DNA of 64,000 nt from Mytilus galloprovincialis (taxonomy: Eukaryota; Mollusca; Bivalvia; Mytilida; Mytilidae), in assembly GCF_965363235.1 (NCBI RefSeq), contig NC_134847.1:53972439-54036438 (forward strand), read 5' to 3'. Below, piece by piece: positions 33,303-46,066 of this stretch. The translations under genes were made by a program, and so were the position numbers. Under the pieces are notes generated by a model. That model saw only the letters and a program-made list of their open reading frames with translations. It was not told the DNA's origin and did not search any database. Within the stretch, counting starts at the first letter, position 1. Every line of letters starts with the position of its first letter.

Positions 33303-34494
33303 TAACCTTAGTGTTTGTTTTGAATAACACGCGTACGGTATTACAAATAATCAATGTTGAAAATGTATAAACGAGACAAGAGAACTTGTTTTAAATCTAT
33401 ATTTCAAAAATCGTATGTTCTGTTTATGACATTAAATGCGTCTTAAGTTGGTTTCGTTTCAATTGAAAAGTTTAAGACATAGTTGCTTTCTTTGAGCTTT
33501 TCATTTATAACAGCTGTACATTCTTTATGAACTGTTAGACAGTAAGGCCGTGTTCACATTGACATAAACTCGGTGTTGTGATAGTGTAACTCACACATAA
33601 ACTAAACATAATTACGTTCCCATTGATAAAACTCAATGTTTTCATGTAGTGTAAATCATGTTTTGTCTACATGCAATCGATAGTCGATGAGGCCTTGTGT
33701 AGGTTGAGTGTACACAAAACTAAGCATTCAGAACTTCAATTTTCCAATGTATATTTAAAAAAGAAACGATTTTTATATAAAATTGATACTTATAACACTT
33801 ATTAATAAAGTTCTTTGCAGAAATATTTGTCTAAACTTGATATATTTATTTGTTATAAAAACACTTTATGTAACCTTATTAATCTCTTATCAAGACTCAT
33901 CCATCAGCATTGCCTAACACATAATCAATTTTAAAAGGTCTTCCCAAATCGACTGGAAGTACACACTGACAGAAATATTTGCCACTGGTATTTACTCAAG
34001 CAACGATTCATTCATAAATGCATTACTGAAAAAGGGTGAGATTAATAGTTTGTTTGTGAAGTATCTCAGATCAGTTAATATTTAATTAGAAATGACAAAA
34101 AAATACCCCCTCCCTATGCCAAATACTCCTTGGAGAAAAAAAATACCATTTGAAACAAACAGAAAATGATAGAAATGTAGTGATCCTGAAAATCGCAATT
34201 CTTTTTCCTCGTCTGTAAGCACGCTGATGTAGCCTACGTTTTTAATGCGTAATCGAGACATCTTTAAACTACTGCAAATCATCCAAAATGACTTTCTTAA
34301 AGTAGCAACCACTTTACTTTAAAAAAAAGGGGGGGGGGGTGTTCTGAGTCAGAATTGTTTCTCGTGCGAAAGTTTGTATTTAGTCACGGCCTAAGAAGTT
34401 GTTTGATTTATTTAAGTAATTATATTTAAGGAACAGAAGTTAACATTTTCCTTTGAAATGTAGTGAAGTTTTCTTTTTACATGTGACCACTGTG
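33303..34494. other. Intergenic, no gene seen
   Basis: About 33303-33500 is alignable with 45164-45345, the duplicated 5' flank of the two C1q loci. The remainder is AT-rich, with an A8G10 tract near 34321-34340 and no supported coding frame. Confidence 0.5.
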
Positions 34495-36812
34495 TATTGT
34501 CCTTTGACTACAACTGTTATATAAACATAAAGATCAAACCAAGAATAGCTAAGCTGTATGACCATGGGAACTACCATGATTGTAAACTAGAATTGGATAA
34601 GATAAGTTGGCAGGAAGAAATTAAAGATGACTTTTCTGTTGACACAAACTGGAATTACTTTTTAACCACTTTAAATGAATTAGAACAAAGATTCGTACCA
34701 ACAACAAAAAAATGACACACATTGGGAAGAAGAAAAACACTTTCCCGGTAGACAAAAAAAACAAGAGAATTAATTAAGAGGAAAAATATACTGTCAAAGA
34801 AAATTGTAACCAACCAAGACCCGGAGATTAGAGCTGAGTATAACAGAGTAAGGAATAAAACAAAATCATCAGTTAATAAACTAAAGAAGAAATTTGAGAA
34901 GGGATTATCAGAAAATGCAAAAGCAAACCAAAAAGCAATATGGAGTTACGTAAAATCAAAGTCCAAAACAAGGGAAGGTATTGGTGATTTACACACTGAT
35001 CCCGACGATAATAAATCTCAAAAAACAGATGACGATAAAGAAAAAGCGGAAATACTATCAGAATATTTTGCAGGAACCAGATGACGAAATCCCTGTACCA
35101 AATCCAATAAATATTGAAAATGAATTAACTGATTTAATAATCAACAAAGATATGATAATGAAACACTTAAAAAAGCTAAAGATTGATAAATCACCAGGTC
35201 CTGATAAACTACACCCCAGACTGCTTCGGGAAACAATGGAAAGTATAGCTGAACCCTTGAGCTTGATCTTTAACCAATCATTGAATGAAAAGACAGTACC
35301 AAAAGAATGGAAGAATGCACTTATTAGCGCTATATTTAAAAAAGGAAACAAATCGCAAGCAAAAAATTACCGCCCAGTGAGTCTAACATCAGTTGTTTGT
35401 AAAATATTGGAGAAAATCATAAGAGAACATATAATAAAACATATGAAGCTAAACAGGTTATTCTCAAATAAGCAGTATGGATTTATCTCGGGGAGATCAA
35501 CAACATTGCAATTACTAGAGGTAATTGACAAATGGACAGAGGCGATAGACGATGGATATGAGGTAGATTGTGTATATACAGACTTTATGAAAGCTTTTGA
35601 TAAAGTACCAAACAAAAGGCTGCTAAAGAAAATTGAAAATTATGGAATACAAAACCCAATACTAGATTGGATAAGAGATTTTCTATCAAATAGACAACAA
35701 AGAGTCTCAATAAATGGCGAAGCATCGGAATGAAAGGAAGTTACCTCAGGAATACCGCAAGGCTCAGTACTAGGACCAATCTTATTTGTACTCTACATCA
35801 ATGACTTACCGGAAGGAGTTAACTCAGATGCTTACTTATTTGCTGATGATACAAAAATCTTTAAAATAATAAAGGAAGACAGAGAACATGAAACATTACA
35901 AAAGGATTTAGACAAACTAGAGAAATGGAGTGATTCATGGTTACTCAAGTTTCATCCAGAAAAATGTAAACATATGAATATTAGCAAAAAATCAAAACAA
36001 AATATTGAAAAATATAATCTACTAGGAAAAGAAATAAGCAGATGCAAAGAAGAGAAGGATATAGGGGTAGTCATTGATGAAGAATTATCTTTTGAAAAGC
36101 ATATATGTGAGAAAGTAAATAAAGCAAATTCAATCTTTGAGGCATTAAGAAGATCATTCAAAAATCTAAATGCAGAAATCTTTATTCCATTATATAAAAC
36201 ACTTGTAAGAACACATCTAGATTATGCTAGTTCAGTATGGGCACCTTTTTAGAAAAAATATATCGATAAAATTGAAAGTGTATAAAAGAGAGCTACAAAA
36301 CAAATACCTGGACTTAAAAACCTAAGCTACGAAGAAAGGCTTAAGAAATTAAAATTACCAACACTAGTACTAGCGTACAGAAGAATAAGAGGGGACATGA
36401 TTGAAACTTCTAAGATCATACACAATAAATATGACCCGGAAACTAGTACTTTCCTAAAACTAATGTCGAGCACAGAGAATAGGCACAGTACAAGAACAAA
36501 TAGTAGTAAAATCATACATCAAAGGTTTAATACTAATCTTAGGAAAAATAGTTTTACGGTGAGAATAGCAAAAACCTGGAACAAACTACCAGAAAAAGTG
36601 GTTAAGGCACCGTCTGTTAATGCCTTTAAAAACAGACTTGACAATCATTGGAAAAACGAGGAACTATATTAATCTGATTACCGCGCAGTTATAACCGGAA
36701 GCAGCAGTAACAGCAATAATTATGACCTAATCTATGAGTCTGGTGAAGAGGGGCCGTGAGGATCATGTACCTGAAAACATCTTTAAGTATCTTTAAGTAA
36801 GTAAGTAAGTCA
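34495..36812 (+). mobile_element. CR1-like LINE, 5'-truncated, reverse transcriptase nearly open
   Basis: The 5' part is the linker before the reverse transcriptase (a short frame at 34497-34715); the endonuclease is absent, as usual in 5'-truncated copies. One shift separates it from a single frame running 34981-36672. That frame has KSPGPDKLHPRLL, NYRPVSLTSVVCKILEKII, KQYGFISGRSTTLQLLEV, the DFMKAFDKVP catalytic block, SGIPQGSVLGPILFVLYIND, FADDTKIF (35839-35862), and the CR1-type C terminus FTVRIAKTWNKLP. Only three in-frame stops interrupt it (35731, 36250 and 36283). The 3' end is a short untranslated region closing with repeated TAAG units near 36785-36810, the terminal microsatellite expected for CR1/L2 types. 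No target duplication identified. Confidence 0.85.
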
Positions 36813-37369
36813 GAAGCTTTATAGCTTCTTCCTAAGTTTATCATCTGTTTTCAATGGTGCTTTATAGTAAAGATAAACAGTGTTAATTTTGTCAAATAAT
36901 AAACTAAATATGATATCATGGAAAACCACAAAGACTTTGATGATATTCAAGGAGAACTACTTTATTTCCCTCTAAAGAAAACAATATCTATATTGCCATG
37001 TTTTACGGTCACCATCACAAATTGTTTGAAACTTCTCGCACCTTCCTACATTGTAGTTGTTTTTGTGTACCCTGATTTTTTTGTTTTAAATGATGTTAAG
37101 ATTTAAACATCAATGTTTTAAAAATGTATTAACAAAATTAATGTAATCCAAGATTTCGACATGTAACAAGACCTCTCATTTGTATGATAACTTTTGCCTC
37201 AAAGCAATTTGAAAGTACAAAATAAGTTGTGGGCGTATTTTTCCCACTCGTACTAGAGCTTTCTGATTTGATACCATACCAACTGTAGTATAAATTCACA
37301 TAAATAATCATTGAAATCATCCCATATTTATAGGATTGCGAATCAACATAGTACATCTCACTATTCCTC

Positions 37370-37935
37370 TATCCTCCATTTACAGTTGCCTTATGTCTTA
37401 TTTCTCATGTGAGGTGTTTTATCTGTCTTTTTCTGCCCTGCGTTTCTTTATTTTAGAGGTTTTGGTTGTGCGGTAACTCTATGCTCTGATGACACTGGTT
37501 GAATATGAAAATAGTCATTTATTCTAGTCTTTAGTTTCTTCTCTTACCTATTCTGACACTCGACTGGGACTTCTACTTAACTGGATTTACCGTGCGTATT
37601 GCTGTGTGTTTGTTTTTCTACAATTGCTTAATGTATAGTGGAAGGGTTGAGATCTCACTTATCATGTTAAACCGGCCGTATTGTTGTATCTGTCCCCAGT
37701 CAGGAGCCTCTTGTGTTTGTTAGTCTTGATAGAGTTTTAATTTTAGTTCATTATATGTTTTTTAGTTTAGTTTGACGTCCATTTTCACATTTTTATTAAG
37801 GGTCCAACTGAAGCCCTTTTCTGAGTGCGGAATTTTCTCGCTGTTTCAATGACCCATTGGTAGCCTTCTGTGGTTTTCAGCATTTGGTCGGGTTGTTTTC
37901 TCTTTGACACATTTCCAATATCGTTCTCTATTTTA
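37370..37935 (-). repeat. Dispersed repeat family E, longest copy
   Basis: In minus orientation it ends with the family start ('ggaaatgtgtcaaagag'); in plus sense 'cttacctattctgacactcg', 'ggttgagatctcacttat', 'gtcaggagcctcttgtgttt' and 'gacccattggtagccttct' match 63365-63755 and the reverse of 22590-22915. Confidence 0.78.
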
Positions 37936-38380
37936 TTCACCTGAATTTAATACATTTTGGGCAAGATTCAATATTAATATGTTTTGGACATATTAGAAAA
38001 TCAAAAACCAGTTGAAATTATTTTCAACACAACATGTAAATTTGGGTTCATGTTGAAATAATTTTTATATTTCTTCACCTCAGGGACTTTTGGACCATTG
38101 TGAAAAAAAAGAAATGTGTTATTTTAGTATGGTTGTAAATCATATTTCCATGTAAGTGATACAAACTCTTCTTAGTCTCTAATGGTCAAGATTTATACAC
38201 ACATACATGTATATGCAGTTCCTTATATCGATGATATCTGTCCAACATTGAAATCACGAACTCCTTTCTAAGAACAGTACCGATTCATGACACTTCTATA
38301 TTCAGTAATTAATTTTTTTTTATCGAGAACATGCGAAAATGGGCCATGATGAAAACAAAGCCAGTATTGTTATCTTTTTT

Positions 38381-38386
38381 TTTATT
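38381..38386 (-). promoter_or_regulatory. Poly(A) signal AATAAA overlapping the SCC3 stop
   Basis: TCT AAA TAA AAA puts AATAAA across the stop codon. Confidence 0.65.
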
Positions 38387-41300
38387 TAGAACAAACTACA
38401 CAATTTATAGCCATGTTGTCAACATAAGGAGGACAGGCCAAAGATCCACACTTGGTCCGGGTAGCATACAGTAAATGACCATTTTTGTCATCTTTCCCAG
38501 CTTGAAGAAATTCGGGATGACTATCAAGACAAATAAAGGATGACGGTTTATGGGTGTAAGCGCCAGATGCCAATATACCGTGATATTCCATTTTCCAGCC
38601 GGCATCACAAGTAATTCTGCCAGGTATCATTATAGTTGATGAAGTATTCGTGCTTCTGCATAGTGCACAAGGGGCATCTTCATCTTGTGCGCCATTAGCA
38701 AAGAAGTTTCCATCTTCGTACTCTGTTCCAACCAATAAGCTGCTACCGGGTCCTGTTCTATTGCTTAGTTCAGGATTGTTTGGGAGGCATAGCATATTAG
38801 CTGGGCCGCCATAATAATGAGACTGAAGATATTCTTGGCCTGCTGCAAAACCTTTAAAAAGATATACCTGTTCTTTGTTTTGTATATTGTGATAAGGAAT
38901 AAAGGGATAATCAAAGATTGATTCCTAATCCAATATGTGTTATTGAATAGAAGAAGCAGATAATTAATTATATAAGTTTTTGTCCACCATAATAGATAAT
39001 GAAAAATAATTTGGAACTTGTAATTATGCTTTATATATTTTTTTAGGTAGTATTATAATTTCTGTAAATAGGTTAAATCGATATCTTTGAATATGAAAAG
39101 TTGCTTAACAAATAATGTACAGTGTTCTAGTTTGTTAAATATAATTCATTTGGTCAGTCTAGAGGATTCTTCTGGGTAGTTTTCTAGAATAATGAAATAT
39201 GGTATTTAACACCAATGTTTTAGTTTTATTTTCCTCCTGACAAAAACTATTTATATTTGGATTTTCATTAACCTTTCTACAAATCATGTATTAATTAATC
39301 TCTTCCCTATGACTGTTACTTTAAAGCTAGTCAGTATCAAATGATTCGATTGATTAAACCACCATAATTATTATGTTTCTAATTTGTAACAAACCTGTAA
39401 TTTGTCAGACAGGTGCATTTGTTTATAAAATGAACTATCGTCAAAACTTTTTTCTGTAATTTGTCATATATAAAAGAAGTAATAAAAAATTAGTAGAAAA
39501 ATTCATGCCACCGCCCCCTCTCTCAACTCCACTCTGAAGTAACTGTATCATAACAAAGTCAATGTGAGACTTTCTTTGAGATATCATTGACACAAATGAT
39601 GCCCCCGCAGATGTAAAGTATTATATTGAAATACACAAAGTTGAGCACGGGTACACAAAGCTTTTAGTTCACTGTAGGACTACCTCTCATACAAATAAAT
39701 ACTCCAAAAATTACAAAGTTTAGCTTTCTCCCAAAAGAGCAATTATTTGAATAAAAAATCTAGACCCTGACCACATGCAAACCTTCAATATATGTACAAC
39801 AGCCAGCAAAGTGAAAAATTCATAGCATTTAAACCGTAAGAGAAGTTATTCGAAAATGCTATGCACCTCTTATGCAAGTATATACTCCAAACATGACAAA
39901 ATTCAACTATCTCCGAAAAGAGCAAATATTGATAAAAATCTAAATCCTGAGCACATGCACACAACAATATCTGTACAAAGGGCCAGTAAAGTGAACACTT
40001 CCTAGGACTGAAACTGTAGGAGGAGTTACGCAAAATAACTATATACCTATAATAGGACAGACAGAAGGACGAACGGACAGACGGGAGGACGAGCAGGGGT
40101 ATTTCAATATGCCCCGCCAACTTTCATTTACGGTAATAAAAGTGAAATTTTGATAAAATTTAGTTGCTTTTGTAATGTACATGTATTATGCTGCCTAAAA
40201 TTAAAATATTTAGAGAAAGAGTTAAAAGTATTAATAGAATGGATGTTTTGCTATTTTTTAACTGGAAGAGTATTAACTTTGTTTTGTTTAAGACTGCGCT
40301 TGCAAAACCCACATGCTATCATAGATCAGAATATTTATCAAATAAAAGTATTCCAAAATGAAAATTAAACCTTTAAGTATATGATATTAGCTATAGAGTA
40401 CCTGTGTATAGTATTTCTGTGTTAATGCCGCTACATTGTTTACGTCCCCAGCGAATATACGTTGATCCTCTATCTGGAAAGGAAATTAAAAGGATATTTT
40501 TAATAACACTGTTATAATAATTATGGAAGAGGGAAGAAAGATACCAAAGGGACAGTCAAACTCATAAATCTAAAATAAACTGACAACGCTATGGCTAAAA
40601 ATGAAAAAGACAAACAGACAAACAATAGTACACATGACACAACATAGAAAACTAAAAAATAAACAACACGAACCCCACCAAAAACTAGGGGTGATCTCAG
40701 GTGCTCCGGAAGGGTAAGCAGATCCTGCTCCACATGTGGCACCCGTCGTGTTGCTTATGTGATAACAAATCCGGTAAATAGTCTTAATTGGTAGATCACA
40801 TTCATGAAAGGGAAAGGGATTGTAGTTACGACGTAAGGAACATATCTGATATCATTTGTGAAACGGTTATTCCATAACGGTCAACCAACTCGTGATGGCG
40901 TCCGTAAAATTTACGAAGGGATGATTTCAACTTCACCATTTTGAACTCTTGGTTTAATAGCTTCCTTTATGAGCAGCAACCCTCTAAAAAAAATCATGAT
41001 AGGAAATGCAAGCACGGGAATATCGTATCAATTGGTAGATATATACCCCGTATGCAGATGCTGCAGGAATGTTGCTACTTAGAAATGGAAAGTTCACAAT
41101 TGGAAAGCTGAAATCATCAAAAGTTTTGTTTTCAACCGACCCTCATTATCAATTTCTAGATGTAAGTCAGGATATGAGGCCGACTTAACTGTATCTTTAG
41201 TATCCTTTATCTCTAGTTCGATGGGATCCTTCGATATATATCAGTGAAGTAGGGGTATATTGAAAAGTAAAGAAAGGAAGGGAGGAATTTTCAAACTGAC

Positions 41301-42568
41301 AAGCAAAAAAACACCTTTAATGTATATTGTCTATCATAATATTCTAATAGTCTAGAAATAAGTTAATTTCCTGTTTTGTCGCAACCATCTATTCTATTAA
41401 CAAAATATTTTACAAAAGAGCGAGGTATTATAGTTTAGCCATTCAACTTTGAAAGTGTTTAAATCGGTTAGGGTCCCTTTTCCCAGCACCTACGCCTCGC
41501 ACTTATATATACCCCTCCACATCAAGAAAGGCGTACATACGTACTAGAAACAAACAAAGCCAATCAAAGAAATATGGTTTGTCTCCTCCATTCCTTATTT
41601 TGAAATTGGTAGGTGGAATTGCCCCCTTCTCTGGCTCATTACAATCCCACCCCAGAGAACAAAACAGATAGGCTTTTTCTCGGTTTTATGGGGGTAGTGA
41701 TTGATTTTGTGCTTTCACAATTCGAATTATATATAAAAAAAAAAAAACCTGAACATGAAGAGATTTCATGACCGATTTAAAATATGAAATCATTCTGTCC
41801 AGTTGAAAAGTATGACGGAATGTCATGTTAATATTTGAGAAATTCAACGTATCGTCAAACAGAAAGTAAATGTATACATGGTTTTGTTTATCTTGCTTCT
41901 TTCTATACCGGACGGATTGACACAAAACAGTTTTCTAACTTGTGGCAGGCGCATAATGTGACGGAGTTGAGAATGTTAGTAAGCGCTTAACCCTATAATA
42001 ACCTGGGACAATGGTGTAAAAGTATTTCTTTAGCATAATATGTTTATGTTTCATTAAAAATTAATACTTCATATAAGTTACAGCAAGAAATCTTATTTCA
42101 ATTTGCAGCAAAAAAAAAAATTGTTAGGTACTATGTAAATCTATCTTTTGGTACACAAAGACATGAGTCATACAAATCGTCAAATCAAAAGACTGACCAT
42201 AAACACAGGTTAAATGGTTGCTTTGTCAGATTTATTTTATTTTTAAAAATCAATTATAGCGAAAATATGAAAACAATCATCTTACCAGAATTTCTTTCTT
42301 TTTCGTGTGTTAGCTCTGTTTGTAGGTGTGTTATGGTTGACTGCATATTGGTATTTTGTGTTCGTAGTTGGGCTACAGTTGACTGCACATTCTGTAGTTG
42401 TTGGGTTAGGCGAACCACGTCCTGCATTGATTTCTCAAGGTTAATAAGCCTCGAATTGATAACATCTGGATCATTGAGTAGGAGGCGTTTGTGCTGGACC
42501 TCGTCAACTGTATTCACCAGTTTCAATTGAACAATCCACAACGAAAACAATACGGTTAAAGTTGCCAT
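38382..42568 (-). CDS. SCC3: secreted coiled-coil protein with short-chain collagen C4-like domain
   Basis: Exons 42568-42286, 40473-40402 and 38851-38382 (minus) give 274 aa. The start ATG precedes ATLTVLFSLWIVQLKLVNT, nearly identical to SCC2; the open frame upstream reaches only a TTG. KRLLLNDPDVINSR is followed by a coil with two 14-residue units, shorter than SCC2. The donor TCTG|GTAAG falls three codons after a KER run; phase 1 is kept. Exon 2 encodes GSTYIRWGRKQCSGINTE. Exon 3 encodes FAAGQEYLQSHYYGG, LCLPNNPELSNRT, PCALC, IMIPGRITC, CGSLACPPY and NCVVCSK. The ten cysteines are conserved. It shares about 650 bp of 5' flank with SCC2 and some 3' flank with SCC4, so it records both duplications. 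Role inferred as for the other members. Confidence 0.83.
39500..40110. repeat. Dispersed repeat with internal tandem halves (family H)
   Basis: Two diverged halves (about 39690-39850 and 39860-40020) repeat 'atactccaaa.at.acaaa.tt', 'ccaaaagagcaa', 'aaaatcta.a.cctga.cacatgca' and 'gccagcaaagtgaa' or a variant. It ends in a 'gacggac' rich stretch. The 111-codon minus frame inside is repeat sequence. Confidence 0.5.
40525..41145 (+). repeat. Dispersed repeat family C, best copy
   Basis: It runs from 'gggaagaaagataccaaagg' through 'ggggtgatctcaggtgctcc', 'acgtaaggaacatatctgat', 'aactcgtgatggcgtccgta' and 'cttggtttaatagcttcctt' to 'ggaaagctgaaatcatc'. At about 620 bp it sets the family order. 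It lies in intron 1 of SCC3. Confidence 0.8.
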
Positions 42569-43230
42569 TATGAACACATATGCAATTGACTTCGATTGTA
42601 AATGTTTAGGTATTGTCAAGATAAGAAATCAAATCTTGAATATGGTCACATATTGTGTAATGCAGAGGCATGTTCTAGATAAAAGCTTCCATTTCAATAA
42701 TCAGCCTTTATTTTTAGCATTGTACTTATAAATCTCTCGCATTTCATGTTCTCTTTTCTATACCAAGCCAGGTTGTTGTCAAATATTTGTAAAAGTTAAT
42801 CGTATATAAACTGTCTTATTGTGATCAGGAGATTGTTGGTTTATTTTAAAGTAAGATTAACTACCATGGTTTTTATTGCGTGTGTTAAATGATTGTTCTG
42901 GCTCCTTAATATATTGCAAACAATTTACGTGGTAGGAGCTATACAAAATGGGTAGTTTCTACAAGTTACATTGCATAATAAAAAGTGAGTCTTCCAAGTG
43001 GAAGGGCTATTATAATTCTTGTTGTGCCGATTTATTGCTAAAAGCCAGTCATACTGTTGCTTTTATTCATTGTACTTAAACTAGTAGACTAGAAAGAATT
43101 TTTATTTATAATACATTGATGGAAAAGAAAAGAAAAACACTTACTAATTTATTCACAACACTATAAAATAATTACAAAATTCTGTTATAATTCAATTAAA
43201 ATGTTGCCTATCTATTTAAAGATTATTATA
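42569..43230. repeat. Duplicated 5' flank of SCC3 (matches 24632-25290)
   Basis: It aligns in order with the SCC2 flank: 'ttgtcaagataagaaatcaa', 'taccaagccaggttgttgtc', 'gattgttggt', 'aagccagtcatactgtt' and 'ttcacaacactataaaa' all recur. Confidence 0.75.
42618..42631 (+). promoter_or_regulatory. Conserved AAGATAAGAAATCA block upstream of SCC3
   Basis: It begins 50 bp upstream of the SCC3 ATG and is identical to the SCC2 block. Confidence 0.45.
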
Positions 43231-44389
43231 ATTGGCTTCATCAAAACACTATTTATTAGTGTCTTAGATAATCAAGAATTTCCACAACCAACTATTTATT
43301 TGGAATTATCACATACATATCTGCATATAAACATATTTTTGTTTATTACTATTTGTTTTAATCTTATTTTATTGAATTACTATAAATTGTCGTAGCTCTC
43401 CCTCTTATCATTTATTTATTTATAAAATGCATGGATGAAATATTCTCTCTTACAAAAAGTTATTATTTTGCATTTGATGCGAATAAACTGAAGTAAAACA
43501 TTTCAATTATAAACAAGACTATCTATGTTTAGCCCCAGTTTTAACAGAAGGTTTCTGGATGAACCATACATTTTATATGTACTTCTTGAATGCACTGGTG
43601 CTCTATAAGATGAACATGTTGTTGCTCAAAATTAGAGGGGGTACTCCTCTTATAAATACAGCATTTATCCTTCGAGTAGTAGTTTGAAATCTTTATTTAG
43701 AAGTCAATTGAAATATAACATAAATCCTTCGAGCACTAGCTAGTTTGGCTGACATCCTTATTCTGCTGTCATTTAAAATACATGCTCAGAATCTGAATGT
43801 CAAGAGGAAATCTACATGAACAGAGATTGAATGCATCAACTTTAACAAAGGGTCTTAAAGGCACCGTCAAAATATATTTACTATAAGCGCAAAAGATGGC
43901 AGATATTACCGTATATAAAACTAGCTTTCATAAAAATAAAATAATACCCCAACTGTGTTGCTTCAAGTGCTATTATCTCGATATCGATCAGAAATAAAAA
44001 TATTCTGATTGAGTTGTTTTGATTGAATGAGAGAATATGTAAAATTCTCGTGAACTATATAAATACAATCTTAATAAATAATACAAAACAAAAAACGACG
44101 GTTATAACTTCTTCGTGGAAAAGTAACCTACGATAAATTTGGCATTTCGTTTTAAGATCCCCATTTGGTATAAAGCTCTTTGCGTCTTCATGACCTCTAC
44201 ATTTTAGGCTTTCAAATGTTTTGGGTTCGAGAGTTCGAGATGAAGGTATTTCCAGTTAAGCACTTCGAATGTAAATGATATAAAGTGTTATTGTAGATAT
44301 CAGATATCAACACACTCGCTGGCTAACTGAAAAATAAATCAGTAGACCATTTTATTTTATTTGATAAAAGCTTACCTGTGACGTGTAAT
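43231..44389. other. Intergenic, no gene or C1q head exon seen
   Basis: This is where the head exon of the second C1q locus would be expected, but no C1q-like strand motifs are found in any frame. AT-rich, without a recognised repeat copy. Confidence 0.45.
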
Positions 44390-44790
44390 TGGCATAATCA
44401 AAACAATATGTCAACATAATGCACAGTTGAACTCAACAGATACTCCGACCGGACTATCGTTTTCGATGTTATGTGGACCATAAAGTTGGGTTAAAAAAAC
44501 TAATTTGGAAAAAACATTTAGAATGATCCTATCATAGGGAACTTGTGTACTAAGTTTCAAATTGATCCAACATGAACTTCATCGAAAGCTACTTTAAGCA
44601 AAAACTTTAATATGATGCAAGACATACGGATGTACGGACTTACAAACGGACGTACGAATGAACGAGCAGACCGAAAAAAAAATGACAATGCCCTTAGTGG
44701 GGTATACAAATTTGGGCCTTTTTTAGAAGATAAAGATACAGCCTCTTTTAACGTACAGTCAGTAATGTGGAATTTTAAATAAATAAACAT
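44390..44790 (-). repeat. Dispersed repeat family G beside the C1q remnant
   Basis: On the minus strand, 'gttaaaagaggctgtatctt' leads into a 'cgtacgtccgtttgtaagtc' stretch. It is homologous to 32320-32525 in the intact C1q intron and contains a meaningless 91-codon frame. Confidence 0.55.
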
Positions 44791-44799
44791 ATATTCACA

Positions 44800-45163
44800 A
44801 GTCAATTCATTAAATTCAGTTTCATTTTCCATCTGTTTTCTGAAATATCAACGATTTCGCTGTATGATTCGTTAATACGTAATTGTTCCTGTTTTTGAGC
44901 AGCTTGCACTGAATCCGTGAACGTTTTTGATTGTTTTAAAACTTCGTCAATCTTTTCCAATTTAGAAACAATTTATTATCCCATCGTTTTGCACTCTCCT
45001 CATATATTTCTGTTTTATGTTCCAAACGAACAAGATTTTCCAATACATTTTCCTCAAAATAAAATTTTGAACATGTAAGCAAATATACCGGTTCAGATCC
45101 AACTGAACTAGATAAAGCATTTATAAACAATGACCACAAGAAAATAAGCGGTAAGATCGCCAT
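44800..45163 (-). pseudogene. C1q-type gene remnant: signal peptide and partial coil
   Basis: The ATG at 45163 opens MAILPLIFLWSLFINALSSS, a good signal peptide, followed by GSEPVYLLTCSKFYFEENVL and a coil up to EESAKRWDNK. A one-base shift then breaks the frame (ending KRLTKF) relative to the 30164-33302 locus, whose SKLEKMDEVLKQ continuation is still visible in another frame down to about 44800. There MENETEF runs straight into sequence that is intronic in the other locus, so the distal coil, donor and part of the intron are deleted. No head exon follows. A dead host gene copy. Confidence 0.7.
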
Positions 45164-45494
45164 TTTTGTGTAAGTTTTGAAAAAACTGGTAAAACATGAA
45201 AATGTGTAAATGAGACAGAAGAACTTGTTTTGAGTTTATACTTCATCATTAATCTATTTTCTTTTTATGATATAACATGCTTCTTAAATTTGTTCCGTTC
45301 AATTTAACAAGTATAAGCTATAATTGCTTTCTTTGATCTTAAAAGGATAATAAAGGTTTTCATAATCGTATCATGTAAATTTCCCATGAATATTAAGTGA
45401 AGTTTTCATCATACATACATGCAACAGACTAATACCGATATCTGCTTCTTATCATCTCTTTGCAATTGTGAGTCTCAGTAAAGATAAACTGTGA

Positions 45495-45673
45495 TAGTAG
45501 AAATAAGAAGATATGAGGGTCAATGTTCTCCCAGGAAACAATGAGTAAAAAGTTAGCAATTAAACGTCAAAGTACGGTTTCAGCACCGGGCCTTGGCTCA
45601 CACTGACCAGCAAGCTATAAAGGACCAAAATGACTAGTGTAAAACCATTGAAACAGTAAAACAAACGGTCTAA
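45495..45673 (+). repeat. Dispersed repeat family A, 5' part (split by a family B insertion)
   Basis: 'gaagatatgagggtcaatgt', 'gccttggctcacactgac' and 'gtgtaaaaccattgaaacag' reach 'ggtctaa', after which family B intervenes. The rest of the copy resumes at 46067. Confidence 0.7.
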
Positions 45674-46066
45674 ACAATGAATGAGGTTGTTAAATTTGAT
45701 ATGTGCCTTTTGTGCTTTTTTCTTAAATATTTGATTGTTTTTATTGTGATTAAGATTATAACAAGATGTTGACTGCTGTATCCCTAATTTTGATTTCTTT
45801 ACTCATTATGTCTGTTTGTTTTGTTCACGCGTCGCTGTCAATTTAATGGAATTTGCTACAACTGTCGTACGATTGAGAGGTTTAGCGCTATAAAACAAGG
45901 TTCTATCCGCCTTTTTATGCATAAGAAAATGCCAGTTTCAAGTCAGCAATATGACAGTTGTTATCCATTCGTTTGGTGTGTTTGAGCTTATGATTTTGCC
46001 ATTTGATAATGGACTTTCCGTTTCCTTGGAGTTTTTGGTACAAGTATTATTGTGATTTAACTTTTT
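45674..46066 (-). mobile_element. Family B element inserted in family A, TCTAA target duplication
   Basis: Minus-orientation family B ('ggtttagcgctataaaacaa', 'atgacagttgttatccattc', 'tcattatgtctgttt') is bounded by TCTAA at 45669-45673 and 46067-46071. Removing it restores the family A order. The complete unit is 393 bp. It has no coding capacity, so it is non-autonomous; class unknown. Confidence 0.6.

Noticed and set aside
34321-34340. A8G10 tract
   Set aside because: Simple homopolymer junction; length may be unreliable and no flanking feature supports a function.
39640-40020. Repeated blocks considered as a CRISPR-like array
   Set aside because: Two diverged halves of about 160 bp with no short direct repeat/spacer pattern; eukaryotic repeat context.
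39785-40120. 111-codon minus-strand frame
   Set aside because: It lies in the family H repeat with its two diverged halves; no protein features.
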